This document shows, piece by piece, positions 8,322-16,672 of a DNA stretch of 64,000 nt; the stretch's first letter is position 1, and every line of letters starts with the position of its first letter. The position numbers and the translations under genes are program-made. Source of the stretch: Streptomyces sp. CGMCC 4.7035 (GTDB lineage Bacteria; Actinomycetota; Actinomycetes; Streptomycetales; Streptomycetaceae); contig NZ_CP134053.1 in NCBI RefSeq assembly GCF_031583065.1, positions 2,666,001 to 2,730,000 of the forward strand. The letters run 5' to 3'. Below the pieces are notes generated by a model. That model did no database searches, was not told the origin of the DNA, and saw nothing but the letters and a program-made list of their open reading frames with translations.

Positions 8322-9302
8322 TCAGTCCCGCGCCACCCAGCCCCGCTCGTACGCGTGCCAGCCGAGCTGAAGCCGGGTCGTCACCCCGGTCAGCTCCATC
8401 AGCCGCTTCACCCGGCGCTGTACGGTCCGCAGGCCCAGGTCGAGCTGTTTGGCGACGCTCGCGTCCGTCAGTCCCGCGAGCAGGAGGGACAGGACCTCCA
8501 GATCGGTGTTGTCGGGGCCGTCCGGTCCCCGCTCGGTGACGCCGGACGCCCCGAGCCGCAGGGGCAGCGCGCCCCGCCACACCGACTCGAAGAGACCGCG
8601 CAGCAGCTCCAGCAGTCCGCTCGCGTGCACGACGAGCGCGGCCGGCTCCGCGGTGTGCGAGGTGAGCGGCACCATGGCCAGCGACCGGTCGGCCACCACC
8701 AGCTTGGTCGGCACCTCGTCGACGACCCGCACCTGTTCGTCGCGGCCGAGCGCGGCCGTCAGTTCCGTGATGCCGTCGGGCCGGTCGAGCACCGCCCGCT
8801 CGACCACCACCCGGTAGCGGACCCCGCGGTCGGTCGCCTGCTCCTCGGCGTCGTTCTCCATTCCGGTCACGACGACCGGGCTGCCGGTGACCAGGGCGCA
8901 CACCTCCTCGGCGGCGCCGAGCTGGAGCTGCAGGAAGCGCTGGGTGACCGCGGCCGCGCCGATCACCACCTCGACCAGGTCGTGCACCGCGGGCTCGGCG
9001 GCCGCCGCACGGTACTCGTCGGCGAGCAGCGCGGCCGCGAGCTCGGCCTTCTCCAGCTCGTGCCGGTGCTGGGTGAGCAGTGCGCCCAGGGCCACCCCGG
9101 GCGGTGCCGCGACCCAGCGGCCGGCCCGGGCCGACGACTGGGCCGCGAGGCCGTACCGCTCCAGCCGGCGCAGGGTGCGTTCCGTGTCGTGTTCGCCGAG
9201 CGTCAGCCGTCGTGCGAGATCGGGCACGTCGGCGGCGCCCACGGACACCAGTGCCCGGTACGCCGACTCGTGTGTCTCGTCCAGACCTATCGCTGCCAGC
9301 AT
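8322..9302 (-). CDS. TrmB/LuxR-like helix-turn-helix regulator
   Basis: A 326-residue regulator with a TrmB-type winged helix at the N-terminus (residues about 1-70: LDETHESAYRALVSVGAADV, RTLRRLERYGL) and a LuxR-type HTH at the C-terminus (LSLLLAGLTDASVAKQLDLGLRTVQRRVKRLM). The middle resembles the effector-like domain of the streptomycete family with both HTHs. The ligand is unknown. The start was placed at ATG 9302 because homology begins at LAAIGLDETHE, and GGGGAGAGG lies about ten bases upstream on this strand; the open frame to 9371 is not needed. It probably regulates itself or its DUF456 neighbour. Confidence 0.83.
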   Translation of the reverse strand: MLAAIGLDETHESAYRALVSVGAADVPDLARRLTLGEHDTERTLRRLERYGLAAQSSARAGRWVAAPPGVALGALLTQHRHELEKAELAAALLADEYRAAAAEPAVHDLVEVVIGAAAVTQRFLQLQLGAAEEVCALVTGSPVVVTGMENDAEEQATDRGVRYRVVVERAVLDRPDGITELTAALGRDEQVRVVDEVPTKLVVADRSLAMVPLTSHTAEPAALVVHASGLLELLRGLFESVWRGALPLRLGASGVTERGPDGPDNTDLEVLSLLLAGLTDASVAKQLDLGLRTVQRRVKRLMELTGVTTRLQLGWHAYERGWVARD

Positions 9303-9520
9303 CTGCCGTTGCCTCTCCCCGAAGACAGGACCCCGCGGTGCGTCGTGTGGCGGAAATCGGCCACGGCGCAAACCCGCCTCGGCACATCATCGCCGTACCG
9401 CCGGTGTCTCTGCCAAGGTGAGGCCACCGCAGCAAGAATTGCCGCCCGCAATGCCCGTATTGGGCCTTATCGGCCTGCGCGGACGCGGATGAGGGACCTT
9501 GGGAGGGGACTTGAGGGGGC

Positions 9521-9667
9521 TAGGCCCTGCCGTCAAACTCCCGCCTGCCCCGCGACGCCATGCACGCTCCCCCAAGCTCTACGAGCAGGGGGTACCCCCA
9601 GAGCACGCACCTGACGCCGCAGGGCCCGCCCTTCGGGCGAACGACGGGAGTTTGACGACAGGACCTA
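9521..9667. repeat. MITE-like element with imperfect 23-bp inverted ends
   Basis: TAGGCCCTGCCGTCAAACTC at 9521 and its near-perfect reverse complement at 9645-9667 (two mismatches in 23) flank about 100 bases containing a copy of the palindromic CTCCCCCAAG / GGGGGTACCCCC repeat. There is no coding potential. The whole 9303-9991 stretch has no gene. Its right part (9700-9990) is ordinary GC-rich sequence that presumably contains the promoter of the gene starting at 9992. Confidence 0.65.
9567..9600. repeat. Short palindromic repeat, copy 1
   Basis: CTCCCCCAAGCT at the left and GCAGGGGGTACCCCCA at the right can fold into a G/C hairpin. Further copies are at 23008-23053, 27452-27532 and (inverted) 30713-30749. 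Confidence 0.75.
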
Positions 9668-9991
9668 GGCCGCCGGCCGTCGCGGACCGCGACGCCGGTG
9701 AGCCGCGGCGGACCCTCAGGAAAGCGGGTCGCACTCGGGCCCACCAGGCCGAAGACGACTCGGCCCTCGAAGACGTGACGGGGCCCCGGTGGCGTGCCGG
9801 GCCCGGTCACTGCGGCGCCGCCGGGCGGTTCCCCTGTGGGGGGTGGGACCGTCCGGCGGCTTGCCTTCCGGTGGCCGGTTTCGTATCGCCGTTCGAGATG
9901 TCATCCGACACGGCGTTCAGCGGCCGCCCGCCTGGCCGGATTTTCCGGATGCCCCGTTTTCATACGGCCCGTGCGGTGGACAATTGGGGGC

Positions 9992-11716
9992 ATGAGTCAA
10001 CAGGGGGACAGGCCCACCGGCCGCGAGGACGACTGGTGGGCGCAGTTGTACGACGACTCCACCGGGGACACGGGACCGGCCCCCGCGGCCGACTCCCTCG
10101 ACGACCGCTTCGCCTCGGCGTCGGGGACGGTGGGCCAGGGAACCCCCCGGGACCGGGCCGAGGCACCGCTCCCTCCTGAGACACCACCGTCCGTACCGGA
10201 ACAACGCGGCGCGCGGCGGAACGGCGAGGCAGCGCCGCGGGGGAGCGGGGCCGCGCCCTTAGTAGGGGGCCACGAGGACGCCGTGTCGGGTGCGGATGCC
10301 CTGCCGGGTGGGGATGCCGGGGTGTCGGGTACGGATGCCGGAACGTCGGGTGCGGACACCGCCGTGTGGGGCAGGCACGCCGCTGTGTCGGGCGCGGACG
10401 CCGGCGCGCCGGATGATGCCCCCTTCGCTTCGCCGGCCATGGGTGCCGCCCCTGGCTCCGCGTCTCAAAGCCCGGGCGCGCCGGATGATGCTCCCTTCGC
10501 TTTACCGGCCATGGGTGCCGCCCCCGGCGACGCTCCCCAAGGCCTGAGTGCGCCGGATGATGCCCCCTTCGCTTCCCCGGCCATGGATGTCACCCCCGGC
10601 GATGCCCCTTTCGCTTCCCCGGCCATGGATGCCACCCCCGGCGATGCCCCTTTCGCCTCCCCGGCCATGAATGCCACCCCCGTCGCCACCCCCGTCGCCC
10701 ACCCACCCACGGAAGCCTCCCCAGCACCGCTCGGCGTCCCCCGTGTCCCACCCGCGGTCGGGCACGTCGGTACCGGGCCGCCCACCTACGATGCCGAGCC
10801 GACCGCCCTTCCGCTCGCCGATCCGGACGACCTCGACGAGCTGGTCGCCGACACCGTGCTGGACGGTGCGCGGTACGGGGTCTGCACGCTGCGTGCCGTG
10901 TCCGTGCGCGGGGACTCGGCCCGCTACCGGGGCGAGCCGCGCCGGGACTCCCTGCTCACCGCCCGCTTCGGCAGCGGCGAGCAGGGGCTCGTCCTGGTCG
11001 CGATGGCCACCGGCGCACGGGCCACGCCCGGGGCGCACCGGGCCGCCGCCGAGGTGTGTCACTGGATCGGGCGAGCCGTCGGTCGCAGTTATCTTCGCCT
11101 CGGCGAGGACATCCGGGCCGCCCGGCGCGGCGACCTCAAGTCGGGCCTGCACCGGCTGACCGACCGCAGCCTCGGCAAGCTCCGTGCCAGCGCCGCCGAA
11201 CAGGGCATCGAGCCCGAGGAGTACGCCGCCTCCCTCCGCTGTCTGCTGCTGCCGGCCGACCCCGCCTGCCGCACGCGCGTGTTCTTCGGTGTCGGGGCAG
11301 GCGGCCTGTTCCGGCTGCGGGACGGCGAGTGGCGCGACATAGAGCCACCCGCCGCCGAGGCGACCGGCGAGCCGGTGGTCGGTTTCGGCTCGCTCCCCTC
11401 CGAGACCCCCGAGGGCGACCGGCTCACCATGGATCTGGGCATCACGACGCCCCCGAGCCCGTACGAACCCGCCCCGGAACCGCCCCGTGTCCCCTTCCGC
11501 TTCCGCGCCTCGGTCGCCCACCCGGGTGACACGCTCCTGCTGTGCACGGGCGGCCTGGCCGACCCGCTGCGCGGCGAACCGCAGCTCGCCGAGCATCTGA
11601 CGGCCCGCTGGTCGGCGGGCGGACCACCGGGCCTCGCCGCCTTCCTCGCCGACACCCAGGTGAGGGTGAAGGGCTACGCCGACGACCGTACGGCGGCCGC
11701 CGTCTGGGAGGCGTGA
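9992..11716 (+). CDS. PP2C-like phosphatase-domain protein with repeat-rich N-terminus
   Basis: A 574-residue protein. Residues about 280-570 resemble a PP2C/SpoIIE-type serine/threonine phosphatase fold (GARYGVCTLRAVSVRGDSARY, LVLVAMATGARATPGAHRAA, DTLLLCTGGLADPLRGEPQLAEHL), although canonical metal-binding GDG/DG motifs are only partly evident, so catalysis is uncertain. Residues about 85-240 are low complexity: SGADAG-like units followed by units around APDDAPFASPAMGAAPGD. Two in-frame TTA codons (10259 and 10502) suggest dependence on the bldA leucyl-tRNA. ATG 9992 is preceded by GGGGG at 9986-9990. The family is often linked to Ser/Thr kinase or anti-anti-sigma signalling, but no partner is adjacent. 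Confidence 0.75.
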   Translation: MSQQGDRPTGREDDWWAQLYDDSTGDTGPAPAADSLDDRFASASGTVGQGTPRDRAEAPLPPETPPSVPEQRGARRNGEAAPRGSGAAPLVGGHEDAVSGADALPGGDAGVSGTDAGTSGADTAVWGRHAAVSGADAGAPDDAPFASPAMGAAPGSASQSPGAPDDAPFALPAMGAAPGDAPQGLSAPDDAPFASPAMDVTPGDAPFASPAMDATPGDAPFASPAMNATPVATPVAHPPTEASPAPLGVPRVPPAVGHVGTGPPTYDAEPTALPLADPDDLDELVADTVLDGARYGVCTLRAVSVRGDSARYRGEPRRDSLLTARFGSGEQGLVLVAMATGARATPGAHRAAAEVCHWIGRAVGRSYLRLGEDIRAARRGDLKSGLHRLTDRSLGKLRASAAEQGIEPEEYAASLRCLLLPADPACRTRVFFGVGAGGLFRLRDGEWRDIEPPAAEATGEPVVGFGSLPSETPEGDRLTMDLGITTPPSPYEPAPEPPRVPFRFRASVAHPGDTLLLCTGGLADPLRGEPQLAEHLTARWSAGGPPGLAAFLADTQVRVKGYADDRTAAAVWEA

Positions 11717-11823
11717 GCGCGGCCGCTGTGGATTGATGGATCCAAGGCACTGTCGCGCCCACCGGGCGGATGCCGGGCGTGCGACGACAGGACCCGCCGC
11801 AGACCGAAAGGGTGCATGGATCC

Positions 11824-13566
11824 ATGGCCAAGCAGAACGTCGCCGATCAGTTCGTCGACATCCTCGCCCGCGCAGGAGTCAAACGCCTGTACGGGGTGGT
11901 CGGCGACAGCCTCAACCCGATCGTGGACGCCGTCCGGCGCAACGCCGCCATCGACTGGGTCCATGTGCGGCACGAGGAGACCGCCGCCTTCGCGGCGGGC
12001 GCAGAGGCTCAGATCACCGGGAAGCTGACCGCGTGCGCCGGCTCCTGCGGCCCCGGCAACCTGCACCTCATCAACGGCCTGTACGACGCCCATCGCTCCA
12101 TGGCCCCGGTGCTCGCCCTCGCCTCCCACATCCCGTCCAGCGAGATCGGCCTCGGCTACTTCCAGGAGACCCACCCGGACCAGCTGTTCCGCGAGTGCTC
12201 CCACTACAGCGAGCTGATCTCCAGCCCGAAGCAGATGCCCCGTCTGCTGCAGACGGCGATTCAGAACGCGATCGGCCGCAGCGGAGTGAGCGTCGTCTCG
12301 CTGCCCGGGGACATCGCCGACCAGCCCGCCCCCGACAAGCCCGCCGAGACCGCCCTCGTCACCTCCCGGCCCACCGTCCGCCCGGGCGACGCCGAGATCG
12401 ACAGGCTGGTCGAGATGATCGACGCGGCGGAGCGGGTCACCCTCTTCTGCGGCAGCGGCACGGCGGGCGCGCACGCCGAGGTCATGGAGTTCGCCGGGAA
12501 GATCAAGTCCCCGGTGGGGCACGCCCTGCGCGGCAAGGAGTGGATCCAGTACGACAACCCGTACGACGTCGGCATGAGCGGCCTGCTCGGCTACGGCGCC
12601 GCGTACGAGGCCACCCACGAGTGCGACCTGCTGCTCCTGCTCGGCACCGACTTCCCGTACAACGCCTTCCTCCCCCACGATGTGACGATCGCTCAGATCG
12701 ACGTACGGCCGGAGAACCTGGGCCGCCGCTCCAAGCTGGACCTCGCGGTGTGGGGCGATGTGAAGGAGACCCTGAACTGTCTCATCCCGCGCGTGAAGAC
12801 CAAGAACAACCGGCGCTTCCTCGACAAGATGCTGAAGAAACACGCGGACGCTCTCGAAGGCGTGGTGAAGGCGTACACGCGCAAGGTCGACAAGCACGTC
12901 CCGATCCATCCCGAGTACGTGGCATCGGTCCTCGACGAGCTCGCCGACGAGGAGGCGGTCTTCACCGTCGACACCGGGATGTGCAACGTATGGGCCGCTC
13001 GCTATATCTCCCCCAACGGCCGCCGCCGCGTCATCGGTTCGTTCTCTCACGGCTCGATGGCGAACGCGCTGCCGATGGCGATCGGCGCGCAGTTCACCGA
13101 CCGGGGCCGGCAGGTCGTGTCGATGTCCGGTGACGGCGGGTTCTCCATGCTGATGGGCGACTTCCTGACCCTGGTGCAGTACGACCTGCCGGTGAAGGTG
13201 GTCCTGTTCAACAACTCGTCGCTCAGCATGGTGGAGTTGGAGATGATGGTCGCCGGACTGCCCTCGTACGGCACGGCCACCAAGAACCCCGACTTCGCGG
13301 CCGTGGCCCGCGCGTGCGGGGCGTACGGCATCCGGGTCGAGAAGCCCAAGCAGCTCGCGGGCGCCCTGAAGGACGCCTTCCGGCACAAGGGTCCGGCCCT
13401 GGTAGACGTCGTCACCGACCCGAACGCCCTGTCCATCCCACCGAAGATCAGCGCGGAGATGGTGACGGGCTTCGCGCTCTCCGCCTCGAAGATCGTGCTG
13501 GACGGCGGTGTCGGCCGCATGGTCCAGCTGGCCCGCTCCAACCTGCGCAACGTGCCGCGACCTTGA
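11824..13566 (+). CDS. poxB: PoxB-type thiamine-pyrophosphate-dependent pyruvate dehydrogenase/oxidase
   Basis: A 580-residue TPP enzyme with the three-domain arrangement of the acetolactate synthase/pyruvate oxidase family. The N-terminal pyrimidine-binding domain has the catalytic Glu (HVRHEETAAFAAGAEAQ), the centre is a FAD/Rossmann-like domain (RVTLFCGSGTAGAHAE), and the C-terminal domain has the TPP motif (SMSGDGGFSMLMGDFLTLVQYDLPVKVVLFNN). It is expected to decarboxylate pyruvate to acetate, passing electrons to quinone at the membrane. Start ATG 11824 has GAAAGGG about 11 bases upstream. It is monocistronic by spacing. Related pyruvate oxidases cannot be excluded from sequence alone. 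Confidence 0.88.
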   Translation: MAKQNVADQFVDILARAGVKRLYGVVGDSLNPIVDAVRRNAAIDWVHVRHEETAAFAAGAEAQITGKLTACAGSCGPGNLHLINGLYDAHRSMAPVLALASHIPSSEIGLGYFQETHPDQLFRECSHYSELISSPKQMPRLLQTAIQNAIGRSGVSVVSLPGDIADQPAPDKPAETALVTSRPTVRPGDAEIDRLVEMIDAAERVTLFCGSGTAGAHAEVMEFAGKIKSPVGHALRGKEWIQYDNPYDVGMSGLLGYGAAYEATHECDLLLLLGTDFPYNAFLPHDVTIAQIDVRPENLGRRSKLDLAVWGDVKETLNCLIPRVKTKNNRRFLDKMLKKHADALEGVVKAYTRKVDKHVPIHPEYVASVLDELADEEAVFTVDTGMCNVWAARYISPNGRRRVIGSFSHGSMANALPMAIGAQFTDRGRQVVSMSGDGGFSMLMGDFLTLVQYDLPVKVVLFNNSSLSMVELEMMVAGLPSYGTATKNPDFAAVARACGAYGIRVEKPKQLAGALKDAFRHKGPALVDVVTDPNALSIPPKISAEMVTGFALSASKIVLDGGVGRMVQLARSNLRNVPRP

Positions 13567-13752
13567 GCGGCAACGGCCGTGTCGTCCCGTGGTGCGACCG
13601 GTGCCGCGGGCCCTCGGACGGACCACCGGGCCCGTGCCGGTGACCCCATTCGCGATCGAACACCTGGTCGTTGACGAATCGACATGACTGTCGTCGGCCC
13701 GACGGGGCATGGATCCCCGTGAACGTGTTCGAGCCGAAGGGGAATCATCCAC

Positions 13753-14250
13753 GTGCGGGCGGGGGTCATGAAGAGGCGAGCACGAGGGGGCGGTCCCGTG
13801 GCGATCGGGGCCTCCTCGGCGAAGAAGACGGAGGAAGCGACCGACGGCGCGACGGGCCGGCCAGGGGGTACACAGCTCAGGCGAAGGCTGGGACGGGCCG
13901 ACTTACGCGCGGTACCCGAGGCGCGCAGGGCGCTGCGGGAGCTACTGACGCACTGGGGAAAACCGGGAAGATCCGAGATAGCCGAACTGCTCACCAGCGA
14001 ACTGGTCACCAACGCGCTCATCCACACCGACCGCGAGGCGGTCCTGACGGCCACGGTCTCCTCGCGCGGACTTCGCGTGGAGGTACGGGACTTCGTGGGG
14101 CGCAGGCCGCGGTTGCGGATGCCGAAGGTCGACGACGGTACGCACGGAAGGGGCCTGGTCCTCGTGCAGTCCCTCGCGGACGCGTGGGGCGTACGGGCGC
14201 ACAGCGTGGGGAAGTCGGTGTGGTTCGAACTCGACGCGGGAGCCGCCTGA
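13753..14250 (+). CDS. HATPase_c anti-sigma-type regulatory ATPase
   Basis: A 165-residue GHKL ATP-binding protein of the SpoIIAB/RsbW-like group abundant in Streptomyces. It shows the N-box (ELLTSELVTNALIHTD), a G1-like segment (LRVEVRDFVGRRPRLRM) and G2 (THGRGLVLVQSLADAWGV). The role is inferred as binding or phosphorylating an anti-sigma antagonist. An in-frame TTA codon at 13903 (residue 51) suggests bldA control. GTG 13753 has AAGGGG at 13738-13743; ATG 13768 is an alternative start and removes five residues. A 17-bp perfect hairpin follows the stop. The 186 bases upstream include TTGACG at 13671 as a possible -35. Confidence 0.85.
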   Translation: MRAGVMKRRARGGGPVAIGASSAKKTEEATDGATGRPGGTQLRRRLGRADLRAVPEARRALRELLTHWGKPGRSEIAELLTSELVTNALIHTDREAVLTATVSSRGLRVEVRDFVGRRPRLRMPKVDDGTHGRGLVLVQSLADAWGVRAHSVGKSVWFELDAGAA

Positions 14251-14254
14251 GGAA

Positions 14255-14292
14255 CTGGAAGGGGGCGCGGCATCCGCCGCGCCCCCTTCCAG
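14255..14292. terminator. Bidirectional terminator hairpin
   Basis: A perfect 17-bp stem (CTGGAAGGGGGCGCGGC with its complement) and a 4-base loop occupy the gap between two convergent genes, and can stop transcription from both sides. No T-tract. Confidence 0.9.
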
Positions 14293-14307
14293 TGACTGCG
14301 TTCGGTC

Positions 14308-15351
14308 TCAGCCGAACTGCTGCTCAAGGTCCTTGAGCTTGCGCTCCAGGGAGTCGAGCCGGGGCAGAGCCATGGTGTCGTCCTCCGCGGTGAGGTCGAC
14401 GGTGATCGGGTCAGCGGAGGATTTCCGGACGGGCTGGAGCGAGGGGCGGGTGCGCACGGGCAGTTCCGCCGCGGATATGGCAGGCTCCGAAGAGACCGGC
14501 GCGGTCGCCCGCTCGACGGTCTGCACCTCGACCTGACGCCCGCCGTTGCCGCCGGTCAGCGCGCGGTGGCCACGGCTGAGTGCCTTGAGCTGCGCACGCT
14601 CGACCCGCTGCTGCTCACGCCGGCGCAGCTTGTTCTGCTCCTTCTCGCGCCGGTCCTCGCGGACCTCCTCGACGGCCTCGTCCAGGCTGCGCACGCCCTC
14701 CAGGAGCATCAGCGACCAGGCCCTGTAGGTCTCGCGGGGCGCCCGCAGCCAGCGGACGACACGGATCTGCGGCAGCGGGCGCGGCACCAGACCCTGCTCG
14801 CGCAGTGCGGCGCGGCGGGTCTGCTTGAGCGCACGGTCGAACAGCACGGCCGCCGACAGCGACATGCCGGAGAAGAACTGCGGCGCGCCGTCGTGGCCCA
14901 GGCCCCTGGGCGCGTGCACCCAGTTGAACCAGGCGGCGGCACCCGCGAAGGTCCACACGAGTATCCGGGAGCCGAGCGCCGCGTCGCCGTGGCTGGCCTC
15001 ACGCACCGCGAGCACGGAACAGAACATCGCCGCGCCGTCCAGGCCGAAGGGAACCAGATACTCCCAGCCGCCGGAGAGGCCGAGGTTCTGTTCGCCGAAG
15101 CCGACCAGGCCGTGGAAGGACAGCGCCGCGGCGACCGCCGCACAGCAGAACAGCAGCACATAGGAGGCGGTGCCGTAGATGGCCTCCTTGCGCCGACGGC
15201 GCTCCTCGCTGCGCTCCCACGAGTCGTCCGCGCTCGTCTCCTTCCCCGAGGAGCGCTTGCCGCGCGCGAGCACCGCCATCGCCGCCAGCATGCCCAGGAG
15301 CAGTACGGCGCCCGGAAGCAGCCAGTTCAGCGATATGTCGGTCAATCTCAT
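14308..15351 (-). CDS. DUF2637 membrane protein
   Basis: A 347-residue protein with an N-terminal helix (NWLLPGAVLLLGMLAAMAVLA) and three further membrane helices at about 65-170 (YVLLFCCAAVAAALSFHGLVGFGEQNLG, EYLVPFGLDGAAMFCSVLAV, ILVWTFAGAAAWFNWVHA). A long charged cytoplasmic tail follows, containing a coiled-coil-like KLRRREQQRVERAQLKAL stretch. The SFHGLVGFG and PFGLDGAAM motifs are those of DUF2637, known from actinobacterial plasmid-spread (Spd-like) and chromosomal proteins; function unproven. Start ATG 15351 is preceded by AAGGGACC on this strand. No other plasmid-type gene is present. Confidence 0.8.
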   Translation of the reverse strand: MRLTDISLNWLLPGAVLLLGMLAAMAVLARGKRSSGKETSADDSWERSEERRRRKEAIYGTASYVLLFCCAAVAAALSFHGLVGFGEQNLGLSGGWEYLVPFGLDGAAMFCSVLAVREASHGDAALGSRILVWTFAGAAAWFNWVHAPRGLGHDGAPQFFSGMSLSAAVLFDRALKQTRRAALREQGLVPRPLPQIRVVRWLRAPRETYRAWSLMLLEGVRSLDEAVEEVREDRREKEQNKLRRREQQRVERAQLKALSRGHRALTGGNGGRQVEVQTVERATAPVSSEPAISAAELPVRTRPSLQPVRKSSADPITVDLTAEDDTMALPRLDSLERKLKDLEQQFG

Positions 15352-15524
15352 CTGGGGTCCCTTGCATTGGGATAGGGCGTAACGCCCGCCATAGTGGCCC
15401 ACTCCCGCCGGCCCTCAGGGGGTTTCGGGGCAAGAGGCCGCCAAGGAAGCGCAAGGGGATGCCCAGGACGGCGTTCTGCTCGAACTGCCGCTTGAGGGGC
15501 GGGAGTTGAGTTCGAATAAGACTA

Positions 15525-15598
15525 CCCGCACGGATGGTTCCACGGAAAGTTCCTGCGACTGGTGAGGAAGTTGTGAAACGTCTGTCATCCCGTGCGGG
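15525..15598. repeat. Spaced inverted repeat between DUF2637 and FhuF-like genes
   Basis: CCCGCACGGATG at 15525-15536 faces CATCCCGTGCGGG at 15586-15598 (one extra base). It lies upstream of the DUF2637 gene in the 315-base gap 15352-15666, where otherwise no gene is seen. It may be a two-site operator or part of a terminator for the fhuF-like gene. Confidence 0.4.
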
Positions 15599-15666
15599 AG
15601 CTCGTTCGGAGGGATCTTACGGTATGCGGCGCACGCACCCTGCCCGTCGGCGCCCCTGAGTGCACC

Positions 15667-16509
15667 TCAGCTCGCCGCTGCGGCCGTCAACTTGGCGACG
15701 CGGTCGGCGTCGCAGGTGCGCGGGCAGGTGGCACAAGTGTCCGCGGGGCGCAGCGTATAGAACATGCAGCAGCTCGCCCGGTCGCGGGTGGGCAGCGACT
15801 GCCCGTTCGGGCCGGTCAGTTCGCGGAACGCGGCCGAGCCGGCGTACGGCTTCGTCGCGCCCGGCAGCAACAGCTCCAACTCGCGCATGGCGCGCCGCTC
15901 CTCGCCGAGCAGATGGGCGACGTACCAGAGCCCCTCGACGACCTCGTCCGTCGCCATGCCCCACAGTGCCCGCCCGCGCCGCCGCATGCGCGGCCCGAAG
16001 CCCCCGAGGACCGGCTCCAGGTGCTCGGCCGCGGCCGCCCGCACCTCGGCCCGCAGCGCTTCCTCGTCCGCCACGACCCGGGCGCCGGGCAGCCGGGCCG
16101 CCGGATCGCCCGGCAGGCAGGCGAACGTCCCGGTGCGCACCGCCATGCGTCCGAGGGCGCGCTGGAACGTGACGTGCTCCACCGGGAAGCGCGGTACCCG
16201 GCGGTGCAGGAACCAGGGGACGGTGATCAGCAGGCAGGCCGGCCATGCGTACCGGTGCAGCCCGAAGCTCGCCACGACGTCCGGGCGGGCCCGTTGCCCG
16301 TAGTCGCGGAGCACCTGCGCCTCGTCCCATGCCAGGAAGGTGTCGAGCGCGGCCCCGCCCTCCGCGAGCCGGGCGGCCGGGGTCCAGCCCTCGCCCTGCG
16401 GGGTGGCCTCGCCGGGGCTCAGTTCCGTGACGGTCAGCCCAGGGAAGACCTCGGTGAGCCGGGCGTACGCGTCCGAGACGGGGGACGGGGGCGGGACGGA
16501 GAGGGGCAT
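15667..16509 (-). CDS. FhuF-type (2Fe-2S) siderophore-iron reductase
   Basis: A 280-residue protein ending with the FhuF cluster motif Cys-Cys-x10-Cys-x2-Cys (CCMFYTLRPADTCATC), which binds an unusual 2Fe-2S centre. FhuF-family proteins reduce ferric siderophores in the cytoplasm to release iron. The upstream part (WPACLLITVPWFLHRRVPRFP; VWGMATDEVVEGLWYVAHLLG-like) fits the family. A dyad iron box lies 29 bases upstream of the ATG, so DmdR/IdeR-type repression by iron is likely. It is divergent from the GntR gene. Confidence 0.85.
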   Translation of the reverse strand: MPLSVPPPSPVSDAYARLTEVFPGLTVTELSPGEATPQGEGWTPAARLAEGGAALDTFLAWDEAQVLRDYGQRARPDVVASFGLHRYAWPACLLITVPWFLHRRVPRFPVEHVTFQRALGRMAVRTGTFACLPGDPAARLPGARVVADEEALRAEVRAAAAEHLEPVLGGFGPRMRRRGRALWGMATDEVVEGLWYVAHLLGEERRAMRELELLLPGATKPYAGSAAFRELTGPNGQSLPTRDRASCCMFYTLRPADTCATCPRTCDADRVAKLTAAAAS

Positions 16510-16537
16510 GCGGGGACCGCCGTTTCACGACTTTTCA

Positions 16538-16554
16538 AAGGTAAGGCTTACCTT
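16538..16554. promoter_or_regulatory. Iron box (DmdR1/IdeR operator)
   Basis: AAGGTAAG-G-CTTACCTT is a perfect 8-1-8 dyad and matches most positions of the streptomycete iron-box consensus (TTAGGTTAGGCTCACCTAA). It sits immediately upstream of the fhuF-like gene, in the region it shares with the divergent GntR gene. Confidence 0.85.
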
Positions 16555-16672
16555 ATCCAAGGTGATCGGTGTTTGAACCGGAGCGTAAGGCGCCTATGGT
16601 GCTTTACGAGCGGTAACAAACCCCATGAATGACCCAAGACTGCCCAGCGCCGCCAGGACCGAGGAGGAGCCC

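Noticed and set aside
14308..15351. Integrated plasmid suggested by DUF2637
   Set aside because: No replication, TraB, integrase or attachment-site signals nearby; DUF2637 also occurs as a chromosomal gene.
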